Shown here in pieces: positions 1 through 12,559 of a stretch of 64,000 bases of DNA. The position numbers and the translations under genes are program-made. The stretch is from NCBI GenBank assembly GCA_037447655.1, contig JBBHKE010002744.1:186001-250000 (forward strand), read 5' to 3'. How positions within the stretch are numbered: the first letter of the stretch is position 1; every line of letters begins with the position of its first letter. Under the pieces are notes generated by a model. That model did no database searches. It had not been told where the DNA came from and saw nothing but the letters and a program-made list of their open reading frames with translations. The DNA comes from Zygnema cylindricum. Its lineage: Eukaryota > Streptophyta > Zygnematophyceae > Zygnematales > Zygnemataceae.

Positions 1-996
1 TCTAGGATAACCCTGACCCCTTTGTGTTTTAGCAACAACAATTGCCACCCTCGCAAAAAATAACACTGACCACCTTCACCCCTGTAAAGGTAAGACTTCT
101 CTGAGTCGATAGCAAAAAGAATCTCTAAATTTGCTCCCCTGAGCAGTAAGTTATAGAGGGTCAAAGTTTACCTTTTGTACAGAAGCTCTCTAGGAGGGAG
201 GGTCCTATCTCCCAATTTTTCTAAGTCCTATCTCTCTCACAATCTACTGATGTACGGAGCCAATCAGAGTACACTTCGGTACACAAAAGTACAGCTGCCG
301 AAGTACTTTCTGTACGGACACTATACGACATGGCCTAAATGTCGACACATGGTATGTCCGGATTCGCTCCCTTAATCCTCGGAGATGCCGCGATCCAATG
401 TAATTCCGCCACGTGTCATCCGATGTGGCGATGACCACAAACCGCTGAAATTCCCTTCTGTGATCTCGGCGTTAATTCCGGCTGTTGGATTACATTCATA
501 TTAAATCGTAGCCGTATTTAATACATGCGCGGTATTTGTTTCGCTAAAGAAATAACTGGGCGGTATTCGTTTCTTATCCGTACCGTAATCTATACTTTTA
601 CATCACTGGATCTATGTATCTCGTAATCAATTACAGTTAAATGAATTATCTTACCTGATAATGTTTAATTAAATATCAAACCACATAGTATGTAACACTA
701 GTCAAAGACTTAACGGCTAAGGCTACCGGCTACCGGCAGTTTGCCGTCGGGTAGGTACTAGGAACAAATCCTGTGACCGGGACATACCTTTTAGTAAATA
801 AACCCCTAACTAATATATATTTCCCATAAACCTCTGGATAGCCTAGGTAGCCATGGCTCTAACTTCCTTTCCAATTTCTCAGTGACTGCGACAAGTTTGA
901 GAGTTAGAGCGACAAGTTAGAGGTAGACTGCCTCGGCTTCTTTTTATATTTCTATTCAGACCTAGAAAATACTTTAAAAGACCATGAATTTCTACA
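1..996 (-). repeat. R1 3' LTR (partial, family A)
   Basis: In element sense the LTR starts TGTAGAAATT just after the purine tract AAAATAAGGGGAG, so its edge is at 996. The other end lies outside the window. It contains degraded leader hairpins (GCTC/GAGC at about 151-162), a GTAC-rich block (about 255-325) and, on the plus strand, a tRNA-like module at 706-792. That module has TTAACGGCTAAGG, GGAACAAATCC and a TTTT run at 789-792. Confidence 0.8.
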
Positions 997-1010
997 CTCC
1001 CCTTATTTTC

Positions 1011-2570
1011 TAGTCAATCTTTAATTTCAGACCACACTTCTCCCTGCAGAAAATTAGCTTAAGGGAAGGCACAAGTTTGGTCATCATATCTGCTACCATC
1101 TCACTATCTGGTCGGTACTCTAAACTGATTATTTTGTTTTCTACTTTCTCTGTAACAAAGTTCAGTCTCATGTCCATGTGTTTGGCTTTAAAATGATTTT
1201 TAGGATTGGCAAAAATAGCGATTGCTGCCTAATTATCACAAAAAAAAATTTGCACACCACTCTTAAGGTGACTAAGCTCACCAAGCAAAGACTTGACCCA
1301 CATCAATTCTTTTACAGCAGAGCAAGAGGCCATATACTCAGCCTCCATGGTGGACTGAGCAATAACCTTTTGCTGTTTGCTACTCCAACAGCAAGCCCCA
1401 TCACCCACATATAATACATATCCAGAAGTACATCTCCTCATCGGAGCATCACCATAACTGGCATCACTCCAAGTAGTGATGTCAGTATTCTCCCCACCCA
1501 AATGCAACCATAGATCTCTAGTTCCTACCAAGTATCTAAGGACTCTCTTAGCTGCCTCCCAATCCTTCTTAGTGGGAGCATTTAGACTTCTACTCAGCAC
1601 TCCTACAGCTGCAGCTAAATCCGTCCGGGTACAATTCATAAAATAGATTAGACTTCCCACTTCTTGCCTGTAAGGAATAGTCTGCATGAACTTCTGTTCT
1701 TCAGGAGATAATTCCTTGTCTAAGACTATGACTCCTTCTTCCTCACTCCCCTTACTTCCCTTCTTCAACTCCATTGGAGTTGTACAACTATTAGCTTTAT
1801 CCATTTGAAATTTTTCAAGCATGTTCCCTATTGTTTCTTTTTGAGTTAATCTTATAATTTTTCTTTTTCGGTCTCTCTCTACTTGAATTTCCAAAATATA
1901 TTTTGCTTCCCCCATATCCTTCATTTCAAATCTCCCCTTAAGATCGGTTTTCAGTTTATTAATTTTTTCCATTGATTTACTTAAAACAAGCAAATCATCA
2001 ACATAAATTGCAATAAATATAAAACCTTCCTTATCTTCGAAAACATAGATTGAGTGATCTCAGTTGATCCGGATATATCCCAGACCGCTAAGAAACTCAT
2101 CAAGCTTCTTATTCCACAGTCGAGGCGCCTGTTTCAAACCATAAAGAGATTTAATCAGCCGGCATACCTTACTCTCCTCTCCTTCCTCCACAAACCTTTC
2201 GGATTGTTGCATGAAGATCTCCTCTTCCAATTCTCCATGCAAAAAGGTTGTCTTGATGTCCATCTAGTGCACTTCCATGTCTTGCGCTGCTGCAAGGCTG
2301 AGAAGTATGCCGAGGGAGGGAAATCTGACTATCGGGGCTAAGGTTTCCTCGTAGGCAATTCCCTCTTTTTGTGTAAATCCCTTTGCCACTAATCGGGCCT
2401 TGTAGCGCTCGATTGTGTTATCTGGGTTCAGTTTTAATTTGAAAACCACTTACAACCGATTGGTTTTCGGTTTGGTGGACAATCCACCAGCTCCCAGGTA
2501 TCGGCTGCCATAATTGAGGCCATCTCCTCATTGATGGCTGTCTTCCACCGGTTTTTTTCTGGACAAGTCA
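1011..2570 (-). pseudogene. R1 reverse transcriptase and RNase H (broken)
   Basis: Copia pol C-terminal half. RT would copy the element RNA in the particle and RNase H would remove the template. Visible in order are the RT start (KPIGCKW, near 2450), HQMDIK-type then LHGELEEEIF (about 2230), SLYGLKQAPR (about 2130), YVDDL (about 1990-2005), GEAKYIL, then RNase H motifs SDASYGDAPMRRCTSGY (about 1440) and STMEAEYMAS (about 1335). The reading frame is cut by frameshifts near 2055, 2263 and 2445 and by a stop after FCDN at 1229. Translation then continues to the tail KCGLKLK at about 1020. Not functional. Confidence 0.85.
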
Positions 2571-3885
2571 TCGCCTCTCCATAAGTTTGAGGTTCATCTT
2601 GATGAGATAGTTTAGTTACCTTGTTATTAACCTGTTTTTCTTGCAGTCTTTTGCTACATCTCCTTCCCCCCTCAAAATCTGAGGCCGGAATAGTTGGTTC
2701 TCGTGGATTCTTTCGAACAAACTTGGCTTCTCCCCTATCCCTTGATTCCGAATCAATTTCCACCACGTCTTCCACTTCGGGTAGAGTTGTCACTGGAGTT
2801 TCCACAGCCGAGTCCTTTTCGGTCTGATTTATACCTGCAAGAATGTCATCTTCTCTAAAACCTGGATAGTAAGGAAGCTCAAAGTCATCAGAATTTTCTA
2901 ACTCAAATCTGATTTTTACTGACTTTGTATACTTCAAGGGATCCACAGACTTTCCTTCATCCATAACTACTAGATGCTTTACTAAGATTATATCTTCCCT
3001 TTTTAGATCGTAAACTCTATATTCTTTAACATCCTCATTATATCCTAATAAGTATCCCGGTTTTCCTTTAAGATCTAGCTTCCAATTGGACTGATCTGTA
3101 TCTAGACTTAATACTTGACTGCCGAAAACCTTTAAGTGAGATATGTCTGGTTTCCGGCCTATCCATCTCTCATAAGGTGTTTGATCTTTTATAGCTGAAG
3201 TAAGAACTCTATTTTTGAGGTAATTAGTACAGTTCATTGCTTCTGCCCAAAACCTTTTTCCTATCTTCTTATCTGACAACATACTTCTAGCACTATCAGT
3301 TAGTGTTCTATTTAACCTTTCAGCTACCCCATTCTGTTCCGGGTTTTCTGGAACTGTCTTTTGGTGTTGGACTCCATCTTTCCTTAGAAAATCCTCAAAC
3401 TGGTTAGAGGTATACACCCCACCATTGTCACTCCTTACTCTCTTGATTGGAGTTTCATAAAGTTTTTCACTCTATGCTTTATATTGTCTAAAACACTCCT
3501 GAGCCTCTGACTTATTTTTCAAAAAATACACCAGGGAATACCGAGACCAATCATCAGTGATAGTCATCATAAATCTCTTCCCCCCCGGTGAGGGCACTTT
3601 AGCCGGTCCCCAAATATATGTGTGTACTAGATCTAAAATTTTTTCTCCCTTATAGGTGGCTGTTTTAGGAAAGGGTAATCTGTGTGTTTTACCTTGAGCA
3701 CATCCACTACAATCACTAATATAATCACTCTCACTAAACTTAATCCCTTCCATCACTCCCATCTTTTTCATCTTTCTTAACTTGTCTAGATTTACATGCC
3801 AAAGCCTCTTATGCCACATCATAATATCATGAACACCAGCATAATAAAGTTTCTTTATTTCATTTCTTAAAACTAGCCTAAACAT
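2434..3885 (-). pseudogene. R1 integrase (broken)
   Basis: GAG-pre-integrase/zinc region with MWHKRLWHVN and CSGCAQGK (about 3810-3690), then the catalytic core with ITDDWSRYS (about 3550), a break near 3472-3417, and PENPEQNGVAERLNRTL (about 3330), which holds the catalytic Glu region of the copia DDE. The variable integrase tail continues to about 2600 with the SLDTDQ and GYLLGYNEDVK segments. At least one frameshift separates the two core halves. In copia this enzyme inserts the cDNA and leaves 5-bp target duplications. Confidence 0.85.
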
Positions 3886-4467
3886 CCCATGGCTACCTTT
3901 CTCAGCAATGAAATAGACATCCTCCTCAAAACTAGCACTAAGTCTCCTTCTCTGGTGCTAGTAAAAAAACCCTTATCATCAAATACAGATGTAGAGATGA
4001 GGTTTTTGTTCAGCTCCGGAATAAACGATACATCGGAGAATGTTACTATGGATGTCTTTCCTTCTACTAACATTATCAAATCTACTGATCCTACAAGAGT
4101 AGTGGTGACTATCCTCCCATCTCCGTACACTATCTCTACGGTGGGAATCTTTCTTATCTTAGTGAACAGGTGCCTATCCTTACACATGTGCATGGAGGCA
4201 CCTGAATCTACAATCCAGCCTACTTCACCTTTCAATCCACCGTAAGCACATTTATGCCTTCGTGGAATTTCGACCTCGTTTTTTGCCTCCAACTCCTCAT
4301 CTAAAAAGAGCTCATCGTCCTCGTCCTTAAATTCCGCCTCATGTACCTGTGTCACGAGGGCCTTTTTCTTTCCTCTCGGGGTAGCACCAGTCTGCCCCTC
4401 TTTTAACCGAAGCTCGGTTAGCTTAGTGCACTCTACCATATAGTGCCCAGGTTTCTTACAAAAAAAA
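3873..4467 (-). pseudogene. R1 gag zinc knuckle and aspartic protease
   Basis: Reads FFCKKPGHYMVEC (about 4470-4430), a CCHC knuckle in which the first Cys position is not Cys, partly because the reading frame runs into the junction with R2. After an acidic linker comes GWIVDSGASMHMCKD (about 4215), the copia protease with its DSG catalytic triad intact. Everything upstream of the knuckle is missing because of the junction at about 4467. Confidence 0.8.
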
Positions 4468-5321
4468 TCACTGAATTTGCTCCCCTGAGAAGTTTGATAT
4501 GGCTGGCCAAAGTTGGCGTATGAAGACAAAAGCACTCTGGGAGAGAGGTGGCTACCTACTATTTTTCTAAGTCCTAATCCTCTCTCTTACTCAGCTACTA
4601 CTGAAGTACTGTACCAATCACAGGACTGTACTGTACATAAAAGTACAGGTGCCGGAGTACTTTCTGTACGACATTTGTAGGCATGGCCATAACTTTTACA
4701 TCAATCACATCTGGACTTGTTACCATGCATTCTAGAGATTTTGTAAACCCGTAAGATGTTGTTACCTGTCAACTAGAATGGCGGCATCCAAAAATCGTAA
4801 AGGCGGCCATTCAGGAACCTCGGCTCGCACCATGGCCGTCGATCTAAGTCACTTTTGATACAGACCGTCGAAAGTAATGTGTTTAACATTTATTTCGTAC
4901 GGTATATAAGGTACAGTGGGTTCTATGTTTTAAGATTCCATTCTATCAGTTAAATGGAATGTTCGACATGTACACATTTAAATATCTATCGTACCCTATA
5001 TATCTTTGCATTGTTCCTAGACTAAATGATAAAGCTAATTGTTGCCGACTATTTTGATAGTAGGATCAAATCCTTTTGTTGGCAACCCTTTTTGGTACAG
5101 AATAAGTATTTAGTCTATTCTATATCTCCTTGGACATCATAGGCAGCCATGGTTCTCGCTCTGTCTCCTTTGATAGGCAGCCATGGTTGTAGCTCTCTCT
5201 TCGGTCTTCAGTGACTGCAACAAGTATGGGGACTTCAGAGTGGAGCGAGAAGCACATTGCCTTTGCTGACTTCCTCCTTTTATTTTTCTTATTCAGACCT
5301 AGAAATACATGAATTTGAATA
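4468..5321 (-). repeat. R2 3' LTR (truncated)
   Basis: The edge at 5321 (element sense TATTCAAATT, from an ancestral TG start) follows the degraded purine tract. The U5 end is missing at the junction with R1. It holds GCTC/GAGA hairpin remnants, a GTAC-rich block (4590-4670) and a weak plus-strand tRNA-like module ending GGATCAAATCC (5063-5073) followed by TTTTT (5089-5093). Confidence 0.8.
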
Positions 5322-7280
5322 CTCTCATTATTTTCTAGTCTACATTTTTTTTCAACTCCTACAAAATCGTTTTTCTTCCCTTTTTTTTTATAAAACGTTA
5401 AGTAAATACCCTCGTATTTAAAGAAGTGCATTAGATGAGCCAAAATAAAATTTGCATCTTGTTGATTACACATTTTATTTCGCATGCCACTTTTTATGAA
5501 TCCGAGCTCATAGAGCAAGGATTTTATCAACCTCATCCCCTTTTCATCCAAAAAAAAATGAATTTCCGGCTTGCAGTTCCAACTTCAAGCCCCATCCCCA
5601 ATCTGCAACACTACCCAGATGCTAACCCTTTTACAAGCACACCTTTATAAGTGACATCACACCAAGTAGTGATGTCAAATCCACCCTCCCCCAAATTTAT
5701 CCAAAAACCAATAGTCCCTATAGAAGTTCTTATAAATTTTACATCTTCCCCACTTAAATAATTATCTATGATAATTACTCCATTTTTTGATTTTTTTTCT
5801 AACTTCCCCTTTTTAGATTCATATGAGTCTTTACACTATCACTTTTCATTTTGATTCCCAAAAAATATTTCTCCTCCCCTAAACCTTTCATTAAATTTTC
5901 CTTTTCTCCCCTATCCTTTGAAGTTTCTTCTAGATTTACTTCTCCCAATTCCTCGAAATCCGTTGAAGTCTTCTTTTTTAACCTGTTTTTTGTCTTCGAA
6001 ATACTATTAGAATATCCTCAATATTTTGTTTTTTTCCCTTCTTCCAATTTTAATTCCAAATCTGACTTTCTCATTTCTAATTCATTTACTCTTTACTCCT
6101 TGACATCCTCATCATGTTTAACTCCCTCAAGTACATCCTTTATTTTCACTTCCGTTATACCTCTAAAAAGACACTGTTGCATTTGTGGAATTTTCGTGTG
6201 CTTTTCTATCTTCCCTATACTACCGATGTGAAAAAGCTTCGAAATATCTTCATCTTGTTTCTCCTCTTCTTTTTCGTCCTCCTCATTCATATTCCAACTT
6301 CTAATTTCTTCTAAACAAGGACATTTCGCCATACAGTGACCCAGTTTTCCTACAAAAGTAGCAAACCCCTCCTTTCGAAGCTCCCTTTTTTTTTCATTTT
6401 CCTCTCTTTCCACCGAAGTTCCGATAAGGTTTATCTTTATCTTTCTTCCTCTTATCAAGATTCCACTAGTCACCACCAGCAGTCAAGGCATTCATCCTCT
6501 CACTTCCGATACGAAGCTCCAAAGTGTTTTCCCTCTCAAGAATCATCCCCATGGTAGTGTACCAATTCCTTGAGGAGTAATCCATTTCATGCATAGAGTT
6601 AAAGATGTTTTCGTGCTAATCTAGAAGTTTCATGATTAGTGTGTTAATCTTTCTCACCTCAGATTCTACATATTCTACACTAGCAAACTCAACATGTATT
6701 GTAGCAATTTCACAGCAAAACTCTATTGTGCTAACACCTTTATTAATATAGGCCACTATTTTTTGTTTTACTAACTATTGCTGTTGTATAGGCTCACCCT
6801 TTTAAGTCTAAATTAGTGCTTCCCATATTTCTAAAGATTTAGTTAAGGCTATAAAAGTGATAGTTATGGAATTAGACACGTTTCCATGTATAAGATGTTT
6901 TGCTATAACGTTTTAAAACTCCCAAATTTTACTGTGATTTTCTTCAAATTTGGTTTAGTTATCATCCCTACTAGTGGAACTGTAGCCGAAAGCCTACCTC
7001 CCCTCACTATCAGTGATTCTTTTTCCTTCTCCCATTTTCCATCTTCAATGGCAATGATTTGTTTTTCACCTTTTGTTGCATCTGAACTCCATTTGGTTTT
7101 TTGGGAAGCCCCAAATGAATTTTCATTGTGAGTTCCACCTAAGCTCGGTGGTGGACACCTCACTTGTCTTGAAACAATACCCTTTAAGTGCTTTTCGAAA
7201 AGCAATCCTCTATCATAAATTACCAATAAGTGACATCTGTTCTATCAAACATAGGCACCCTAGATGGTAGGTTTATAACC
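5322..7280 (-). pseudogene. R2 gag-pol remnant, internally deleted
   Basis: From the 5' side (right): gag N-terminus with LPSRVP and MFDR near 7260, GLLFEKHLKGIVS (about 7200), gag body, then a zinc-knuckle-like CFVGKLGHCMAKC region (about 6370-6330, degraded) and an acidic linker. Integrase and most of RT are absent. RNase H text follows (LQIGDGA region about 5600; MCNQQDANFILAHL about 5450). Multiple stops and frameshifts. The same RNase H variant occurs on the plus strand in R6 (22.3-23.7 kb), so R2 and R6 are one family. Confidence 0.7.
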
Positions 7281-7334
7281 TGAAATTCTATGGGCTACAT
7301 TTCCTCACAAGAATCCCATATCTAATGAAGCTTG
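7281..7334 (-). repeat. R2 5' LTR, terminal 54 bp
   Basis: Starts TGAAATTCTATGGG just after the primer-binding site (element-sense GGTTATAAACC, 7268-7280). It is cut by R3 at 7334, and the rest of this LTR resumes at 21167. The R3 target duplication is GCTTG (7330-7334) versus GCTTA (21162-21166). Confidence 0.75.
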
Positions 7335-8336
7335 TGAAATTATGTGGTCCTCGTTGAACCACAAAATTAGCAGCTTAGTAGAAGCCCTCTAAGATAAAAT
7401 CAGCTATCCTATTTTGCTTAAAGGTAGTAGGCAGTCAGAAACACAATAGAGCTGACCAACCTCACCCTGTGAGGGCTTTGCTCCCCTGAGTCAGATGCAA
7501 AAGAAATCTCCAAATTTGCTAAACTGAGCAGTTAATTATTAGAGGCCAAAGTTAGCCTTTTGTATACAAGCTTGCTGGGAGAGAGGCGACTGCCTCATAT
7601 TTTCCTAAGCCCTAAAACCCCTCTCTAATCCCCCTATTATTGAAGTACCTATCTAATCAGAAATGTATGGTAGAGTAAGGTAAAGAATCCGTGGTACCTT
7701 CTGTACGGTAGGTGTAGGATGTGGCTTAGTCGCCCCTTAACTTGTTCAGAAGTACTCTATGAATTTGCCAAAGCAATGTAAGTCTGCCACGTGTCATCCG
7801 GTGACGTTATGCTCAAAAATCGCCAAAAATGGTCATTCCATAATGTCGACCCTCATGCCAGCAGTCCGATGTAGATCGGCTTTTAATGTCGTCCGTTCAA
7901 ACAAATGTCCAGTATTTTTATTTTGTGCGGGGTATTGTATAACTAGTTTTGTCTTATGATACTCCCCTATAACCAGTTAAATGGTTTATGGTACACTAAC
8001 ATCTATAAGTAGTTGTCGAACCCTATATACTTCAACGATCCTCTACGACTTACCGGTTAGAACAGATGTCTACCCCTCGCATTGCCGGTCAAAGGTTTGA
8101 GTCCTACCAGACTCATCTTTTTGTGTAAGAGTGACTTTGTCACTCTCATTCTCCTCTACATTTTTGCCCTCTCCTCCTTTAGGCATGGCTTCTTCTCTCT
8201 CTCTTAAGTCTTGAGTGACTACAACAAGTGTGGGAACCTAAGAGAGTGATTAGGAGTCAAGCGGACTCATTATCTGATCTCTTTACGTTTCTATTTAAAG
8301 ACCTAGAAAATACCTCATAAATTTTTAATTTCTAAA
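7335..8336 (-). repeat. R3 3' LTR
   Basis: 1002 bp, TG at 7335 and TCTAAA (from TCTACA) at 8336, followed by the purine tract CTCCCCTTATTTT on the plus strand. Leader hairpin H3 reads CCTCAC-CCT-GTGAGG (7460-7474). The plus-strand tRNA-like module at 8040-8122 has CTTACCGGTTAGAAC, GGTTTGAGTCC (8094-8104) and TTTTT (8118-8122). Confidence 0.85.
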
Positions 8337-11300
8337 CTCCCCTTATTTTCTAGTCAATTTTTAGTTTCAGTCCACATCTATCTCTACAGATGTTTTATTT
8401 GGGAGAGGGAACATGCTTTTTCATCATGTCAGCTACCATTTTTTCATTTGGCTTGTATTCCAAACTGATAATTTTATTTTCTACCTTTTCTTTTACAAAA
8501 CTAAATCTGATATCCATATGTTTTGCTTTAAAGTGATGTTTTGTCTTTTTTGAAATAACTATTGTAGCCTGATTATCACAAAAAACCTTTTGAATTCCAT
8601 TCTTTATAAAACTAAGCTCTTGGAACAATGACTTAACCCACATCAATTCCTTTACTGTTGAACACGAGGCCATATACTGAGCCTCCATGGTGGACTCAGC
8701 AATAACCTTTTGTTGCTTACTACTCTAGGACCAAGCACCATTCCCAATATAAAACACATACGCAGAAGTGCATCTCCTCATTTGAGCATCCCTATAACTG
8801 GCATCAATCCATGTGGTGATGTCAGTGTTGTCCCCTCCCAAATGCAACCATAAGTCTCGATTTCCTACCAGATATCTCATGACTCTCTTAGCAGCCTCCT
8901 AATCTCTCTTTCTAGAATCATTAAGACTCCTACTTAAAACTCCAACAGCTGCTACAATATTAGTTATAGTGCAAGTCAAAAAGTAAATCTTACTTTCGAC
9001 AACCTGTCTATACGGAATAAATCTCATGAATGACTCTTTATCTTCACTCATCTGATCATCTAAGATTATAACACCACCCTCAAAGCTCCCCTCACTTGCT
9101 TTCTTCACTTCCATTGGAGTAGAGCAACTGTTGGCTTTCTCCAATCTGGAATTTTTCCAGCATATTTCATATTGCCTCTTTCTGTGTTAATCTGATGGTT
9201 CTTCTTTCCCTAACTCTTTCCATTTGTATCCCTATGTTGTATTTAACTTCCCCTAAGTTTTTCATGTCAACTGACCTTTCAATTCTTTCTACAGTTTATT
9301 TATCTTTTCCAGTGATCTTCTCAGAACTAGCAAATCATCTACATATAGTTCAATAAAAATCACTCTTTTTTCATCTTCAAACAAGTTAATTGAGTGATAT
9401 AAGCTGATTTTTAGATACCCAAGTACGGTCAAAAATTCATATAGTTTCTTATTCCATCGACGTTGCTTCGTTTCAGTCCATAGAGTGATTTTATTAACTC
9501 ACATTCCTTGCTTTCCTCACTTTTTTAAACAAATCCCTCTGGTTGATTAATGAAGATCTCCTCTTCAAGTTCCCCATTAAGGAATGTTGATTTTTATGCC
9601 CTTCTGGTGAACTTCCATGTGTTTTGCTGTGGCCAAGCTTAGGAGAATTCTTATTGAGGGAAATCTGACTACTAGAGCATAAGTTTCCTCAAAATCAATT
9701 CCCTTTATCTATGTATACCCTTTACCACCAACCGAGCTTTATATCTCTCAATAGTATTATCAAGGTTTACTTTGAGTGTGAAAAGCCACTTAAATCTGAC
9801 CGGTTTTGTGTTTGGTGGACATTCCACCAACTCCCATGTGTTTGCCTCCATGATGGAGACCATCTCTTCATTAATCGTAATGATCGATCGTTTTCTCTCT
9901 AGACTATCCATAGCTACTTGATATATCTGTGGCTCATTTGTGTGAGACAGTTTAAAAACCTTATTATCTAGCTGTCTCTCCCAGATCCACTTGCTTGTCC
10001 TTCGTCCTCCCACAAACTCAGACGTTGGTATTGATGGCAACCTTGGATTTCTATTTTCATTTTCCTCATCTCCCTTTTCGGGTGGATCCAAGTGTTCTCC
10101 ATTTTCTTCTTTTATATCTATTTTGGTGTGAATTACATCATTAGAGAAGTGTTCATTCTTCCGATGAACTTCATTCGAAACTAGTTCCTCTACCTAGATT
10201 TTTTTTTCTGTAGAAATACGTCCTATGACATCCTCTTGCTCATTTTCAAATCCGGGTCTTACTGTTTTTGTGTATTTAAACGGATCTATTGACTTCCCCA
10301 CGTCCATTACTACTAAGTGTTTGACCATAATTATATCTTTCCTCTCAAAATCATATAGTCTGTATTGTTTTGTGTCATCGTCGTAGCCTAGTAGATAACC
10401 TGGTTTTCCTCTATAGTCTAGTTTCCACTTTGACTTGTCATTTTCTAAGGTGTATACTTGACTACTATAGACTTTGAGATGTGAGAAAGTTGGTTTTATA
10501 CTTGTCTATCTCTCATAAGGTGTTTTGTCTTTTACAGCTGACATTAGTAATCCGTTTTTGAGATAGTTAGCGTAGTTCATGGCCTCTGCCCAAAAACGTC
10601 TTTCTATCTTTTTGTCATTCAACATGCTCATTGCACTCTCCCCTAGAGTTGTGTTTAGTCTTTGTGCAATCCCATTTTGTTTTGGATTGTATGGAACAAT
10701 TTTTTGGTGTCGGATTCCCTCCCCTTTCAAGTATTCTTCAAACTGATTTGAGGTGTACTCCCCCCCATTATCACTACTTATTCTTTTAATGGGTGTTCCA
10801 TGCAATTTTTCACTCTATGCTTTATATTTTGTCAAGCATCTGGATGCTTCCGACTTGTGAGTGATAAAGTAAACCTTTGAATACCTAGACCAATCATCTC
10901 TCAAAGTCATCATAAACCTTTTCCCTTTGGTGAGGGAACTCTAACTGGTCCCCATATGTCAGTATGTACTAGATCAAATACCTTAAAGCCTCTATCAGTG
11001 CCAGTTTTTGAAAAAGGCAACTTATGTATTTTGCCTTGAGCACATCCAATGGAATCTCCTTAGATCTCATCATATTCAAAATGCATTCCCTTTATCACTC
11101 CATTTTTCTTCATATCCTTTAACTTATCTGTATGCACATGCCTAAGTCTTTAGTGCCAAATCATCATATCAATCACACATGAATACATAAGTCTTTTTTT
11201 TCCATTACTCACGACTAACTTGAACATTCTTTGACTTCCTTTCCCAGGTGTAAAATAATTGCTACCCTCAAAGCTAGGTGCGAAGACACCCTTTTTAGTA

Positions 11301-11720
11301 TTTGTCTCAAAACCTATATCATCTAGCATAGAGGTAGATAAGAGGTTTTTGTTAAGTTGAGGTAGATAGAGTACATCTGTTAAGGTTACCATGAACACTT
11401 GTCCCTCTACCTGGACGTTTAGATCAACTAATCCTACTAAAGTGTTGGTTACAACCCTTCCATCTCCATATTCTATCTCGACTGAAAGAACATTTATAAG
11501 CTTCCAAACAACATTTTTTCTCTACACATGTGCATAGTTGCACTTGAATCAATGATCCATCCTTCCTCAAGTTCTCTTATACCTCCGAAGGCACACTTTT
11601 GCCTTCTTAGAATTTTTAATTCTGTCTCTTTCTTCTCCAATCGTTTGTTCAGAAGAAAATCACAGATCTTGTCGTTTAGATTCTCCACATCATCCTCTTC
11701 CACTTGAGTTGCCACAAATG
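8337..11720 (-). pseudogene. R3 protease-integrase-RT-RNase H (broken)
   Basis: Read right to left: protease GWIIDSSATMHMCRE (about 11580; catalytic DSG changed to DSS), gag-pre-integrase about 11150-11000, integrase core SSDNGGEYTSNQ (about 10790) and PKQNGIAQRLN (about 10700), integrase tail to about 10130, RT from about 9850 ([11 protein letters not shown] about 9720) through about 9330, then RNase H (about 9140-8400) with MEAQYMAS and FCDNQATIVIS. Many frameshifts and stops. The changed protease triad alone would abolish Gag-Pol processing. Confidence 0.8.
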
Positions 11721-12559
11721 CCTTTTTCTTTACACCTGAATTCTAATTTTCAGGTCCGTCTTTGCTCCTCAGATCGGCTTATCGGTTGGATTCAACCATG
11801 TAGTGATCAAGCTTTATGCAAAAGTCACATAGCCCTTTTGGAGAACCCATTGCTAATCCCTCTTTTTGACTTCCACGACCTCCTCCTCTAAATTTATTAT
11901 AAGGTTTTTTATAGTCTTGGTTTCTCCAATCTGTCCTCGCAACTAAGGCCCGTACACTCTTCCCACCTCTATGAATCTCCATGGTGTTCTCACAAACAAG
12001 GATCATACCTACCACTGAGTTGCAGATCCGCCCGTTATCTCGTAACTCTTGTACTCGGTTCACTATGTTCTCGTAGTCATCCGATAGTTTCATGATTAAT
12101 GTGTTCACCTTTTCCATTTTTGTCAACTCCCGTCCAACACTTTCAAGTTCCATGAAGAATCTGGCTAAGTCAATGCAAAAATCCAACATATTCTTCCCGT
12201 TTGTGAAAGTATGTGTTGATCCTCTGATCAGCCAGTTGTTCTTATTGAGTTGTTCTTATTGAATTGTACTGCTCTTGTATACGTCATCAAGAGCCTCCCA
12301 AATGTTTGTTGCTTTGACTACCATTAGATAAGAGGTAGCTACACCTTGAGTGAGGTCCCTTAGGATAAGATGTTTTGCTACTTCATTGCTGTAGTCCCAG
12401 ATCTTTGCGTCAAATGCCTCAATTTTGACTGTCTTTGTAGCTGACCCAGATGCAATGACTAGAGCGATCGGGGCAAGATTCTCCTTTCCTTTCTCCTTTC
12501 TTTTTTTAACGACAGTGCCGTCTTTTTCACTCTCTTCCGTCTCTTCTGTGTGTTCACAT
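11721..12559 (-). pseudogene. R3 gag, central and C-terminal part
   Basis: Copia-type gag. The visible parts are the UBN2-like body with MLDFCIDLARFFMELESVGRE and KLSDDYENIVNRVQ (about 12190-12050) and the basic GGRGSQKEGL segment. The zinc knuckle reads CDFCIKLDHYMVES (about 11830-11790), where the last Cys is Ser, so the knuckle is broken. The gene is cut at 12559 by R4; the N-terminal part is at 19962-20163. Confidence 0.8.

Larger units (their letters stand above)
1..4467 (-). mobile_element. R1: Ty1/copia element, 3' LTR plus internal region, 5' end missing
   Basis: Minus-strand copia remnant. The 3' LTR (1-996) runs off the window edge. Then come the polypurine tract (997-1010), RNase H, RT, integrase, protease and the gag zinc knuckle, reading leftward from about 4467. 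At about 4467 the gag sequence stops and a truncated LTR of another family (R2) begins, so the 5' LTR and most of gag are lost. The encoded proteins are close to those of P1, so both belong to one family (family A). Confidence 0.85.
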
